A stretch of 64,000 nt of DNA from DATFTE01 sp963802575. GTDB taxonomy: Bacteria > Acidobacteriota > Terriglobia > Terriglobales > Acidobacteriaceae. Both the position numbers and the translations under genes were made by a program. Each line of letters starts with the position of its first letter. Within the stretch, counting starts at the first letter, position 1. The notes below the pieces were generated by a model. That model was not told the DNA's origin. It searched no databases and saw only the letters and a list, made by a program, of their open reading frames with translations. The DNA lies in contig CAWDJF010000008.1 in assembly GCA_963802575.1 (NCBI GenBank), positions 186,001 through 250,000 on the forward strand. The letters run 5' to 3'. Positions 33,173 to 42,470 of the stretch are shown piece after piece.

Positions 33173-33911
33173 ATGGGAGCACTTCTCTTACCTGCTTTAT
33201 CCTTGGGGAATTATTCTCCAGGTGCTGGCGGTGGTTCATTTCATTCGCCGGCGCCCAGATGGCTATTGGCTGTTGGTCATTCTCTTTCTGGGGCCACTCG
33301 GCGCGATCGTTTACATCTTCGTTGAAGTACTTCCCGACGCGGGCTTGCTGAAGCAATCGTTCAAGGTCTTCCCTCGTCGCAAACGAATCCACGAACTGGA
33401 AGCGGCGGTGCTCGACAATCCTTCGGCGGGAAACTACGAGGAGTTGGGCGAACTTTATTCCGAGGAAGGTCAGTGGGCGCGAGCCAAGCAGTGTTACGAC
33501 AAGTCGATCTCAGCGCGTACTGATTCTCCCGACCCGTTTTATCGAAGAGGAATTGCGGAGTTGGAGTTAGGTGATTTTTCTGCCGGTTTGGTGGATCTCG
33601 AGCGGGTAGTCTCCAAAGATCCGCAATACGATTTTCATCGGGCCATTGGTTTACTTGCCCATGCCTATGCCAACAGCGGCCAGCCTGAGAAAGCCGAGGC
33701 GTCGTTTCAGCAGGCGGTGAAGATATCGACGCTTTCTGAGACGTATTATAACTACGCAACGTTCCTCGCGTCGCAAGGGCGTAACCAAGAGGCCGCCGAT
33801 TGGGCGATGAAAATCTTGGCGAAAAAGCCCACCATGCCGGGATACTTGCGCCGGCGCGAGAGACCCTGGTTCCGGAAAGTGAATGCGCTGTTAAAGCGGC
33901 TGCCGGGATAG
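33173..33911 (+). CDS. Membrane-anchored TPR protein, with an apparent extra G at its start
   Basis: From 33222 the frame encodes VLAVVHFIRRRPDGYWLLVI, a second helix (FLGPLGAIVYIFVEV), and about four TPR repeats (SAGNYEELGELYSEEGQW to TLSETYYNYATFLASQGR). No good start lies in that frame, but ATG 33173 followed by one G too many leads into EHFSYLLYPWGIILQ, a missing first helix. The 739-bp span is 3n+1. A TATAGT box lies 13-18 bp upstream of the ATG. TPRs probably mediate protein contacts; function unknown. Confidence 0.75.
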
Positions 33912-34001
33912 CCGGTCGCCGCACCCACCCGTTGTACAGACGCAGCTTTGCCGCGTCTCGGCGCTGTCACGCATTTCCATGCGCGGTGCTAAACTTTCCT
34001 C

Positions 34002-35207
34002 GTGGCTCGCATCTCTTATCTCGAGTGCACCAAATGTGGTGCACAGCTTCCTGCGGACCGCCCGCAAACGGTTTGCCCGAAAGACGGCGGCGTGCTTTAT
34101 GTGCGCTATGACCTCCAAGAGTTAAAGAAAAACTTTAGGCCAGCTGCGTTCGCAGGACGCGCTCCCACCATGTGGCGTTACGCGGAAGTTTTGCCTGAGG
34201 CCGAGCCGGTTTCCCTCGGCGAAGGCTTTACCCCCATGTTGCCCAGCCGCGAATATCCGCACGTCTACATCAAGGATGAGGGACTGAATCCGACAGGGTC
34301 GTTTAAGGCTCGCGGTATGTCAGCGGCCGTGACCATGGCGAGAGCTTACGGATTGAAGAAACTGGCGGCACCTTCGGCAGGGAATGCGGCCAGTGCGCTG
34401 GCGGCATATTCGGCGGCGGCCGGAATCGAAGCGCACATCTTCATGCCCAAAGATGTGCCTCTCGCGAATCGTGTCGAGTGCGAAAGCTACGGCGCGCACG
34501 TGACCTTGGTGAACGGACTGATCAGCGACTGCGCACGCATGGTGGCGGAGAACAAAGAAAAGGAAGGATGGTTCGATGTCTCGACGTTGAAAGAACCGTT
34601 TCGGGTCGAAGGCAAGAAGACCATGGGCTACGAAATCGCCGAGCAGTTGGGATGGGAATTACCCCAGGGCATCATTTATCCCACGGGCGGCGGCGTCGGT
34701 TTGCTTGGCATGTGGAAGGCCTTCGATGAAATGGAGGCGCTGGGTTGGATTGGTCCAGAGCGTCCTCAGATGGTGGCCGTGCAATCATCCGGTTGCGCCC
34801 CAATCTCTAAAGCATGGGATGAAGGCAAACAAACCTCGGAATTCTGGCAGAATGCGGCGACGCTGGCGGCTGGCTTGCGCGTCCCCAAGGCCTATGGAGA
34901 CTACTTGATTCTCGACATCCTTAATAAGAGCGGCGGCGTGGCATTGTCGGTGACAGACGAAGAGATCATGGACGCCTTCCGGCACTGGGCGAAAGTCGAA
35001 GGGATATTCGCCGCGCCCGAAGGGGCGGCATCGCTGGCGGCATATCGCAAGCTGCGCGAGCGCGGATTCTTCGAAGCCGACGATTCGGTTGTGCTTTTCA
35101 ACACCGGATCAGGACTGAAGTATCTCGACGTGATCGACGCGCAGAAAGAGCGCGAGCGGCCTCAGCCTGCAGGACGAGCGATTGGCGGGATCATCGGACC
35201 GTACTAA
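34002..35207 (+). CDS. thrC: Threonine synthase
   Basis: A 401-residue PLP enzyme that converts O-phosphohomoserine to threonine. It carries a zinc-ribbon-like N-terminus (YLECTKCGAQL and VCPKDGG). The PLP lysine lies in NPTGSFKARGMSAAV, the phosphate loop in PTGGGVGLLGMWKAF, and SAGNAASALAAYSAAAG binds substrate. The zinc-ribbon form is common in deep-branching bacteria and archaea. GTG 34002 is the likely start. Confidence 0.94.
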   Translation: MARISYLECTKCGAQLPADRPQTVCPKDGGVLYVRYDLQELKKNFRPAAFAGRAPTMWRYAEVLPEAEPVSLGEGFTPMLPSREYPHVYIKDEGLNPTGSFKARGMSAAVTMARAYGLKKLAAPSAGNAASALAAYSAAAGIEAHIFMPKDVPLANRVECESYGAHVTLVNGLISDCARMVAENKEKEGWFDVSTLKEPFRVEGKKTMGYEIAEQLGWELPQGIIYPTGGGVGLLGMWKAFDEMEALGWIGPERPQMVAVQSSGCAPISKAWDEGKQTSEFWQNAATLAAGLRVPKAYGDYLILDILNKSGGVALSVTDEEIMDAFRHWAKVEGIFAAPEGAASLAAYRKLRERGFFEADDSVVLFNTGSGLKYLDVIDAQKERERPQPAGRAIGGIIGPY

Positions 35208-35214
35208 ACCTCGC

Positions 35215-35241
35215 GTCAGACTTCGGACCTCGGACTTCAGC
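35215..35241. repeat. 7-bp tandem array (TCAGACT/TCGGACC)
   Basis: Four units between thrC and the AlaX-like gene: TCAGACT, TCGGACC, TCGGACT, TCAGCAA. No inverted partner is seen. Confidence 0.65.
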
Positions 35242-35253
35242 AAGAAAACACCG

Positions 35254-36481
35254 ATGACAGAGCATCTTTATTATTCCGATTCGTTTCTTTATGAGTTCGA
35301 CGCCAAAGTTTTGGATTCGGTAACCGCCCCCGGTTCGCGTCCAGCGGTGGTTCTGGATCGCAGCGCGTTTTATCCCACCAGCGGCGGACAGGTATTCGAT
35401 ACGGGATGGATTGTTGCGGACGGCACGCCCAAGTTGCGTGTCACGGAAGTGTTGGAGCACGACGATGGCACGATTCTTCATCTGCTGGAGGCTCCAGCGT
35501 CGCTCACCAAGGGAATACGTGTCCGCGGCATGATCGATGCCGAACGGCGGCGCGACCACATGCAGCAGCATTCCGGCCAGCACGTTTTGTCGGCTGCCTT
35601 CATAAAACTGTTCGATATTCCTACGGTCTCATTTCATATGGGCGCGGACGCCTGCTCGATCGATCTCGATAGCAAAACGTTATCTTCGCAGCAGGTGGAA
35701 GCGGCCGAGGCTCTGGCGAACGAAGTGGTCACGGAGAACCGTCCTGTCGAAATGCGCTACGTGACGCAGGAGGAGGCGCGCGGGCTGGGCTTGCGCAAGT
35801 TGCCTCCGGCCGAGCGCGACCGGTTGCGCTTGATCGACATTCGTGATTTCGATTTGAGCGCCTGCGGCGGCACGCATGTGGCCGGCACCGCGCAAATTGG
35901 CGCGATCCTGCTGCGCAAGACGGAAAAAGTCAGGCAGGGTTATCGGGTGGAATTCGTCTGCGGAAAGCGCGCCGTAACGACGGCGCGGCGCGATTACACC
36001 ACGCTCGCGGAAGCGGCTGAATTGCTGTCGAGTCAACTCTCAGAAGTTCCGCAGCAGGTGCGGAAGATTCAAGAGGACTTGCGGACTTCGCGAAAGTCGA
36101 GCGAGCACTTGCTGGCCGAGATTGCGGAACTTAGCGCCAGCCGCTGGCTTGGGGAGACTCCGGAGACAGCGGGACGTAAAGTCGTGATCCAGCGATTTGC
36201 CGATCGCGATCTGACATTCATCAAGCTGCTGGCACAAAAGCTGACGCGGCTAAATCCGAACGTCATTGCGTTGCTGGCCTCGACACTCAGGACAGCCGGC
36301 ACTCGTGTTTTCCTGTTCCGCAGGATTGCCCTTCGATATGAATGCGTTGATGAAAGAGGCTCTCGAGAAACTGGGTGGGCGCGGCGGGGGAACGAAAGAT
36401 ATGGCGCAGGGCGGTCCGCAGAAGGTCGAAGCGATTGATGCGGTGTTGAATGAATTGGGAGACCGCCTGCGGGCGTCGTAA
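35254..36481 (+). CDS. AlaX-type alanyl-tRNA editing protein with DHHA1 domain, +1 frameshift near the end
   Basis: A trans-editing deacylase homologous to the AlaRS editing and C-terminal domains, lacking the synthetase core. It hydrolyses Ser- or Gly-charged tRNA-Ala. Zinc ligands lie in QQHSGQHVLSAAF and CGGTHVAGTAQIG. The reading frame from 35254 runs to 36438 but loses homology after ALLAST; skipping one C at ACACTCAGG near 36282 leads into SGQPALVFSCSAGLPFDMN and the DHHA1 glycine loop GGRGGGTKDMAQGG, ending at 36481. Corrected length is about 408 residues. Confidence 0.87.
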
Positions 36482-36563
36482 ACCCCGTTCGAGTTATTGG
36501 CTGTTCGGGGCCTTCGACTTCGCCGGAAGTCGCTTCGCTCCGTCGCGATGACAATCCAGGAAG

Positions 36564-37400
36564 CTAGCGAGTTCTTCCGTCCGAGGGATCGGCGCTGGTC
36601 GCGGTATTCACGTCCACATACATGTGCTCAGAGCGGGGGAAGCCGGGGGCGTAGCAGCTTCCGTCACGATCGTAGTTAGCGGAGCATCCGCGCGCGACGT
36701 CGGGACGCTTTGGCGATTGCGCAAACTGCCACACTCCAGTAAAGCGCAGTCCGCTGTCAGTTGGTAATGGCGGTTTCCCAAACGCGCATCCCGGGGAGGG
36801 AGGGCAGGCATCATTCGTGACCCAGTACGTCACATCGCGGTTGTCGTTGATGCCACGAATGTCTTCGGCGGCGATAACGCTGGTCCCGCTGTCTTCTTTT
36901 GCCGCGATGCCAGAGCAATAGACGCCTGCGCGAAATTCACTGGTGGTGACGCCGTCCACCCACGCCTGGATGTAGGCGCGCTGCTCGGACAGCATGCGTC
37001 CCCCTTGTTCCTGATCGAGAAAAATAACGGTGTACCTGGGGAAGCCTTCCTGTTTCGCGGCCGCTACAGCTGCGGCGGCATCTTTTCGGCCCAGGACCGC
37101 GGCATCGGGAACTTTTTTCAATTCGCCGTAGAGGCGACCGTTAAAGATCACGAGGAATCCGAAGCCAGCGCCTTCTACCGTTTTGCGCTTGCCCTTCCAA
37201 CTGTTCGCGTGCGCTCCCGGCGGATTATTGAGCCAATATCCGGTGTAGGAAAAAGTCTTTCGCAGCGTCGGAAGAGCCGCGTCCCCCGGATATTCGTTGC
37301 GATCGAATCCGAGGTAGGTGGTCTTGGCGGGCGAGGCTTGCTCCCAGGCGAGCGGTGCGAACAGGGCTAATAGAAGTATGCTGATTGCGATCCGGCGCAT
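36564..37400 (-). CDS. Secreted DUF1906 (glycoside-hydrolase-like) protein
   Basis: A 278-residue protein with a signal peptide (MRRIAISILLLALFAPLAW). It has the Rv2525c-like TIM-barrel layout: TTYLGFDRNEYPGD at the first strand, FGFLVIFNGR, YTVIFLDQEQGGRM with acidic catalytic candidates, and AGVYCSGIAA. DUF1906 domains relate to glycoside hydrolase families and may act on peptidoglycan; activity is unproven. ATG 37400 or 37412 are both possible. Confidence 0.78.
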   Translation of the reverse strand: MRRIAISILLLALFAPLAWEQASPAKTTYLGFDRNEYPGDAALPTLRKTFSYTGYWLNNPPGAHANSWKGKRKTVEGAGFGFLVIFNGRLYGELKKVPDAAVLGRKDAAAAVAAAKQEGFPRYTVIFLDQEQGGRMLSEQRAYIQAWVDGVTTSEFRAGVYCSGIAAKEDSGTSVIAAEDIRGINDNRDVTYWVTNDACPPSPGCAFGKPPLPTDSGLRFTGVWQFAQSPKRPDVARGCSANYDRDGSCYAPGFPRSEHMYVDVNTATSADPSDGRTR

Positions 37401-37453
37401 GCCTAAGAGCATACCCGAAGCGGCCTCGCGAGGTTCATGCTACATTTTGACCA

Positions 37454-38806
37454 ATGGAACAGCGACTCATCCTGATAAACCTGCTGATCAAGCTGGGCGT
37501 CGCTGCCGCCGTGGCCAGCACCCTGGTTCGCTCGGTCGAGTTCAAGTCGCTGCTCTTTCGCGAGGAGCGCTCGCTGAAGCAGCAGATTTATCTGGTGCTG
37601 TGGATCGGGATTCCGCTGGCGGTCGCGGTGTGGTTTCGCATCATTCAAAAAAGCTTTGCCGCTGGCGACCTGTCGTTCGAAACGACCGTCCTGCTGGGTG
37701 TGATTGCCGGACGCTTCGCCGGAATGTCCACCGGGGTGCTGCTTGCGATTCCCGCGGTATTGCACGGAGAATGGGCGACGCTGCCTTTCAACGTGCTCTG
37801 CGGATTTATTGCTGGTCAGTTACGCATTCTGGCTCCGGATCGCGACGATATCTGGTCATTCTCGCCGTTCATCGATCTCAGCATCTACCGAATGATTCGC
37901 CGTAATCTGCCAACGCCGCGCTTGTTCGATTGGCAGGTGATGTTTTTTGCCACCATCGTGGGACTGCGGCTGGTGCAGACGGAGATGTCACGCTTCCTGC
38001 CTCGAGCCACCTTTAGCATGGAGAGCCCCACCTGGTGGGTGGAAGCGCTGATCTACGCGACCTCGATTGTGGTGATTGGCACCGAACTGAAGATATTCAA
38101 CAGCGTGCGTATTCAGATCAAGTTGGAGGAGCAGGAGCGCCTGCTGCTTCATGCCCGCATGGAAGCGCTGCAAAACCAGATCAATCCGCACTTCCTCTTT
38201 AATACGTTGAACTCGGTCTCGTCGCTCGTGCGTTTCGATCCCGACACCGCTCGGGAACTCATTATCAAGCTGGCGACCATTCTGCGGCGGTTGCTGAGCA
38301 GTACCGATGCATTCGTCCCACTACGCGAAGAGATGGAATTCATCGACAACTATCTCGACATTGAGGTCGTCCGCTTCGGACAGGACAAGCTGCACGTGGT
38401 GAAGGAACTGGACCCGGCCTCGCTCGATGTCATGATTCCTGCCATGCTGCTGCAGCCCCTGGTGGAGAACTCCATCAAGCACGGGCTTTCGTCGAAGATC
38501 GACGGCGGCAGCATTACCTTGCGCAGCCGTATCACCGATACTAAGGTCATTGTCGAAGTCGAAGACGATGGCATCGGCATGGGAGCAGCACAACTTCTTG
38601 AGCGGCCCACAGGCCTCGGCGGTACTGGTATTGGAATGGCAAACGTTGCAGAGCGGTTGAAAGTGCTCTATGGAGACACGGCGCGCATGACGATCGACAG
38701 CCGCGAAGGGAAGGGAACGCTGGTACGTTTGCGCATGCCAATTCTGGAAACTGCGGGATCGATTCCCGCCGCGCTTTATGAAGAGCGCTCGAGCACGCGG
38801 CGGTAG
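37454..38806 (+). CDS. LytS/YehU-family sensor histidine kinase
   Basis: A 450-residue kinase. About six membrane helices fill the first 215 residues (5TM-LYT-like, with GRFAGMSTGVLLAIPAVL and FNVLCGFIAGQL). The His_kinase domain follows with NPHFLFNTLNSVSSLV, and the HATPase has LVENSIKHGLSSK and GTGIGMANVAERL. The usual partner is a LytTR response regulator, absent here. The 3' end overlaps the convergent bshA by 31 bp. Confidence 0.92.
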   Translation: MEQRLILINLLIKLGVAAAVASTLVRSVEFKSLLFREERSLKQQIYLVLWIGIPLAVAVWFRIIQKSFAAGDLSFETTVLLGVIAGRFAGMSTGVLLAIPAVLHGEWATLPFNVLCGFIAGQLRILAPDRDDIWSFSPFIDLSIYRMIRRNLPTPRLFDWQVMFFATIVGLRLVQTEMSRFLPRATFSMESPTWWVEALIYATSIVVIGTELKIFNSVRIQIKLEEQERLLLHARMEALQNQINPHFLFNTLNSVSSLVRFDPDTARELIIKLATILRRLLSSTDAFVPLREEMEFIDNYLDIEVVRFGQDKLHVVKELDPASLDVMIPAMLLQPLVENSIKHGLSSKIDGGSITLRSRITDTKVIVEVEDDGIGMGAAQLLERPTGLGGTGIGMANVAERLKVLYGDTARMTIDSREGKGTLVRLRMPILETAGSIPAALYEERSSTRR

Positions 38807-39915
38807 AAATCCTCATATTGCGGAATGATTCGCGTCGTGCAGAAACGCGATTGCGCCGATGCTCTCGCAGCTTTCGCCATGTTCTGCAGCCGTACCGAGT
38901 CGCCTAACAAATCAATCGCGTATCCAGCCATCGTGTCGATATCGCCGACATTGGCAAGAAATCCGCTCTTGCCATCCTCGATTACTTCCGGCACGCCGCC
39001 GACGCGAGTGGCGATGGGTACCACTTCGCAAGCCATCCCTTCGAGAGCCGCAAGTCCAAACGACTCCAGTTCACTTGGCATGACCATCACATCGGCGACT
39101 GCAAGCTTCTCGTGAATCTCGTCCTGCTTGCCGAGAAAAAGCACGTCGTCGTGAATGCCCTTCTGCACCGCCAGCCATTCGGCGCGCGAACGGTCAGGGC
39201 CGTCGCCGATCAACAGCAGCTTGGAAGGAATTTTCTTGCGGACTCTATCGAAGATCTCAATCACGTCGGTGATGCGCTTGACCGGACGGAAATTTGAAAG
39301 GTGCACCAAAATGCGCTCATCTTTCTTGGCATACTCAAGCCGGCGCTCCGCGGCGCCTTTATCGCGGCAATAGGTGTCGCAGTTTACGAAGTTGTAAATC
39401 ACCTGGATCTCATTACTCACATCAAACTCGCGCACGGTACGGGCGCGCAAATACTCCGAGATCGCGGTTACGCCGTCGCTCTCTTCAATCGAAAAACGAG
39501 TGATGGGTAGATAAGAGCGATCGAGTCCTACCAACGTGATGTCGGTTCCGTGCAGAGTGGTCACAAAAGGCAGGCGCTTGCCGCGAGGTTTAGCCGCCAA
39601 CATTTGCCGGGCAAGCAGGGCGCTTACCGAGTGTGGAATCGCATAGTGCACGTGCAGTAAATCCAGATCGTAGAGCTCGGAAACTTCCGCCATGCGCGTC
39701 GCCAGCGCCAGATCGTAGGGAGGGTAATCGAACAGCGGGTAACGGGAAACCTCCACCTCGTGATAGTGGATGTTGGAATGCGGCTTCAGGCGGATGGGCT
39801 GCGCATAAGAGATGAAATGAATCTCGTGTCCCCGCTCTGCCAGTTCCAGCCCCAGTTCGGTAGCCACCACGCCGCTGCCGCCGTAGGTGGGGTAACACGT
39901 GATCCCGATCTTCAT
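38776..39915 (-). CDS. bshA: N-acetyl-alpha-D-glucosaminyl L-malate synthase (bacillithiol biosynthesis)
   Basis: A 379-residue GT-B glycosyltransferase, first enzyme of bacillithiol synthesis from UDP-GlcNAc and malate. It begins KIGITCYPTYGGSGVVATEL and includes HGTDITLVGLDRSY, the donor site VMPSELESFGLAALEGMACE and ATRVGGVPEVI. With YpdA at 5.4 kb it argues for bacillithiol as the low-molecular-weight thiol. bshB and bshC are not in this window. Confidence 0.95.
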   Translation of the reverse strand: MKIGITCYPTYGGSGVVATELGLELAERGHEIHFISYAQPIRLKPHSNIHYHEVEVSRYPLFDYPPYDLALATRMAEVSELYDLDLLHVHYAIPHSVSALLARQMLAAKPRGKRLPFVTTLHGTDITLVGLDRSYLPITRFSIEESDGVTAISEYLRARTVREFDVSNEIQVIYNFVNCDTYCRDKGAAERRLEYAKKDERILVHLSNFRPVKRITDVIEIFDRVRKKIPSKLLLIGDGPDRSRAEWLAVQKGIHDDVLFLGKQDEIHEKLAVADVMVMPSELESFGLAALEGMACEVVPIATRVGGVPEVIEDGKSGFLANVGDIDTMAGYAIDLLGDSVRLQNMAKAARASAQSRFCTTRIIPQYEDFYRRVLERSS

Positions 39916-39996
39916 TCCGAGCGCGCCTCCGTCAAGACGATACAGCCTCTCCCATTCGATGGGAATGAAAGGCCCGCGATTCAGATTTTGAAGGGA

Positions 39997-40671
39997 TTAC
40001 GAGACCTTGGGGCCCAGACCCGTTAGGCCCGCAGCCGACTTCTCAATCATGCTTTGCAGGTGATTCTGACTGCTTTCATCGAGGCCGATAAACTCAATGC
40101 CCATGCCCACACCGGGATCGCTGGCCCTGACCACAGAGGTTGTGCTGACCTTCTCAGACTCGATCCAGAAGGTGACAGTCAATGGTGTGCCTAGTGCAGC
40201 GGGGAGCAAAGTCTCTACATAACATCCGCGGCCGTTCATGTCAGTCGCGTTCGTTTGCATGTGCACGCCGCGCTCGCCGCGCAGCTCCAGCGGAACCCGA
40301 ATTTTGTGGCGGGTAAACTTGCGCTTGTTGGACGGGGTCGAAGGAGTGCTCGGCGAAGGTGGCGGAGCCGCCTCGAGTTCGCGACGCCAGGGACAGGGCT
40401 GGCCGTCGAGCAGTTGCACCCCTGCCTGGATCTTCTGCACGGCGCCCGCGTCGATCACCCAGATCACCTTAAATCTGGCTTTCCTGTCTTCATACTGCAC
40501 GCCGACGGTGTCTCCGGGAGCTAGTTGCTGATCAAGGCCCGAGAGCATGGCGCCTTCGCTGCTGATATTTCGCGCCTCGGCGTTTTGAAAGAATGGACGG
40601 CCATCTTTGCCCATGCCCCAAACCCGCACCGGGAGATTGGTCTTTAGACGCGGTTCAGGACCTTGTGACAT
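39997..40671 (-). CDS. Tandem PilZ-domain protein
   Basis: A 224-residue cytosolic protein. The N-terminal half (residues 1-95) is a degenerate PilZ-like barrel (LPVRVWGMGKDGRPFF, NISSEGAMLSGL). After a Pro/Ser linker the second has KRKFTRHKIRVPLELRG (the R..HK..R variant of the RxxxR c-di-GMP motif) and DMNGRGCYVETLLPAA (D/NxSxxG-like). Binding of c-di-GMP by either is uncertain. Confidence 0.8.
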   Translation of the reverse strand: MSQGPEPRLKTNLPVRVWGMGKDGRPFFQNAEARNISSEGAMLSGLDQQLAPGDTVGVQYEDRKARFKVIWVIDAGAVQKIQAGVQLLDGQPCPWRRELEAAPPPSPSTPSTPSNKRKFTRHKIRVPLELRGERGVHMQTNATDMNGRGCYVETLLPAALGTPLTVTFWIESEKVSTTSVVRASDPGVGMGIEFIGLDESSQNHLQSMIEKSAAGLTGLGPKVS

Positions 40672-40794
40672 AGATTCGAGAATGACCCTTGGCCGTAATC
40701 AACGTTCCTAGATGATACGCTGCACCTTCCACTAAAGCGGATTACTAACGTGGACCGTGGTAACGCGAGTAATGCTCCAGCGTACCTGATACAG

Positions 40795-41670
40795 CTACAT
40801 ACGAACCGAGGATGGGGACAGCTGCTGGTACGAAATCAGTGCAACTCCCTGTTGAGTGAGCGCTTCTCGCGTTGCCGCGGAAGTGAGCACCCGCAGTTCG
40901 AGCTCCCGCGATTCGCGCAAGCGCGTTCGCACATTCTGAAGTTGCTCGTCATTGTATCCGGGATGGCACACCAGCTCCCACGTGCCCTCGGAAAGATTCT
41001 TAAGTAGGAATTCGAGGAAGCGCTGGCCAAGCGAGCCTGTGGCAACAATTCCTACGGTGCCGTCCGGCGTATGCATGCCGGCCTCAGCAACCGCTTCGCG
41101 AAACTTTCCAGCAAGATTGCGCAGCGCGCGAACCTCAAACCAGCGTTTCCAAGTGTCGGGGTACTCTAACAGATGAGCGAGTTTGACGGTTTCAAAAGGA
41201 TTGCGGATGGCAGGAACTCCGCACGCCCTCGCCGCATTGAGCACCGCCCGCAACACTGGCGGGAACATGTGCGTGTGCTTGTGACTGTCGAGGTGAGAAA
41301 CAGTGATACCCGCAGATTGAAGAGTACGGATTTGAGCCAGGACTTCGGTCCCAATCTGCTCTGCATCGAGTTTCCCCTGGAAGGCGAGCCGCGCAAACGT
41401 TGTGAGCGAGTCGTGAAACTTTCCATCGGATCGCAGCAGCGACGGAACCTGCTTTGGATCACTGACAGGAGATCCATCGACCAGCACGACGTGACACCCC
41501 ACGCTCAGATCTGGCGCTGATTTCGAAAGCGCGACCGCTTCAGAAAACGCGGAAGAGTTTGCCATCAGGGTCGCCGATGTCACGATGCCCTGGTTGTGAG
41601 CTTCGAGAATGGCGCGATTCACACCCGAAGTGAGTCCGAAATCATCGGCATTGACAATCAGACGATGCAC
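40795..41670 (-). CDS. YdjC/ChbG-family carbohydrate deacetylase-like protein
   Basis: A 291-residue member of the YdjC family that includes ChbG (chitooligosaccharide deacetylase) and HpnK. It has the metal site NADDFGLTSGVNRAILEA with the Asp pair, and SHLDSHKHTHMFPPVL with metal and catalytic histidines, then the PETVK-like FETVKLAHLLE. The substrate is unknown; neighbours do not help. Confidence 0.87.
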   Translation of the reverse strand: MHRLIVNADDFGLTSGVNRAILEAHNQGIVTSATLMANSSAFSEAVALSKSAPDLSVGCHVVLVDGSPVSDPKQVPSLLRSDGKFHDSLTTFARLAFQGKLDAEQIGTEVLAQIRTLQSAGITVSHLDSHKHTHMFPPVLRAVLNAARACGVPAIRNPFETVKLAHLLEYPDTWKRWFEVRALRNLAGKFREAVAEAGMHTPDGTVGIVATGSLGQRFLEFLLKNLSEGTWELVCHPGYNDEQLQNVRTRLRESRELELRVLTSAATREALTQQGVALISYQQLSPSSVRM

Positions 41671-41686
41671 GAAGCCATTGTAGTAG

Positions 41687-41720
41687 CCAAGAGCCTAAAG
41701 CCCGAAGCTGAGAGCCGAGT
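41687..41720. repeat. 7-bp tandem array (AGCCTAA/AGCCCGA/AGCTGAG)
   Basis: Degenerate heptamers immediately upstream of the YdjC gene start region. Confidence 0.55.
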
Positions 41721-41823
41721 TCAAGTTTGACCGTAATTTCAAGCGTCGCGTATACTGCAAGAGTTCTTCTCGTGTGGATGCCCCTCATCTTTCGCGAGAC
41801 TCCCACGGTGGTCACGGGAGCGA

Positions 41824-41901
41824 GGGGCGGTTAGCTCAGCTGGTTAGAGCGCCTGCCTTACAAGCAGGAGGTCGCAGGTTCGAGTCCTGCACTGCCCACC
41901 A
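41824..41901 (+). tRNA. tRNA-Val (anticodon TAC), with an extra base in the T-loop
   Basis: Acceptor GGGCGGT/ACTGCCC, D-arm GCTC/GAGC, anticodon stem CCTGC/GCAGG with TAC, T-stem GCAGG/CCTGC and encoded CCA. Length is 78 nt because the T-loop reads TTCCGAGT (8 nt) instead of the universal seven-base TTCGANT form. The extra C is either an assembly error or a defect. Confidence 0.9.
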
Positions 41902-41924
41902 GTTTGGCATTCCGGCTTACAACC

Positions 41925-42001
41925 GGGGACGTAGTTCAGTTGGTTAGAACGCTGCCCTGTCACGGCAGAGGCCGCGGGTTCGAGTCCCGTCGTCCCCGCC
42001 A
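41925..42001 (+). tRNA. tRNA-Asp (anticodon GTC)
   Basis: A 77-nt tRNA with acceptor GGGGACG/CGTCCCC, anticodon loop CCTGTCAC with GTC, a normal seven-base T-loop TTCGAGT, and encoded CCA. It lies 23 bp after tRNA-Val and is probably in the same transcript. Confidence 0.96.
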
Positions 42002-42304
42002 TTCTTTTCAAAATGGCTTACAACTCGGCACTTTTGGATCTGTGCATTTAGGGTGCACCCGCTTCCTCACCCTTCCCGGTCAGCATGTGTACGGGAAGAA
42101 TGGCCTCGACCAGTCTCGCCTGGGCGTTGCGCTTGGTGTTCGATGCCGCCTTTTGAGCGTAATGCGGATTTGCGACAGTTGAAGACTGTCTACCGAATGG
42201 CGGTTCCGATAACTTCCGGTTAGCCGACGATCCGGACAGAATCGTCGCACTTGGCTGTAAATAGGGGCATCCTTACGCATCCTTGGGGGAAGAAGAGTCG
42301 GACT

Positions 42305-42464
42305 TCAGAGTTCCGACAAGTCTTTCGATGCGGGAGCGTAGCGACGCAGAAGTGTAATGGAAACTACCAGTACAAGGATCACCAGACCCAACAAACCCAA
42401 GTTCAATCATCGAAGAGTGGAAAATGGCGCTTGAGCATTCCGGTCGCCCATGCACCTTCTTTCA
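42305..42464 (-). pseudogene. 3' remnant of a PsiE-like membrane protein gene
   Basis: The minus strand encodes SSAIFHSSMIELGFVG and, after dropping one G from a GGG run near 42394, LVILVLVVSITLLRRYAPA then a stop at 42305. The intact PsiE-like gene at 51652 ends STQVFRASMIELGLLSLLV and VLSITLLRRYPAALAKDS, so this is a 5'-truncated paralogue. It abuts the 3' end of the sigma-54 activator gene. The rest of the gap from 42002 shows nothing else recognisable. Confidence 0.65.
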
Positions 42465-42470
42465 TGACGA

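Noticed and set aside
41824..42001. Phage integration (att) site at the tRNA pair
   Set aside because: No integrase or repeated tRNA 3' end is visible nearby.
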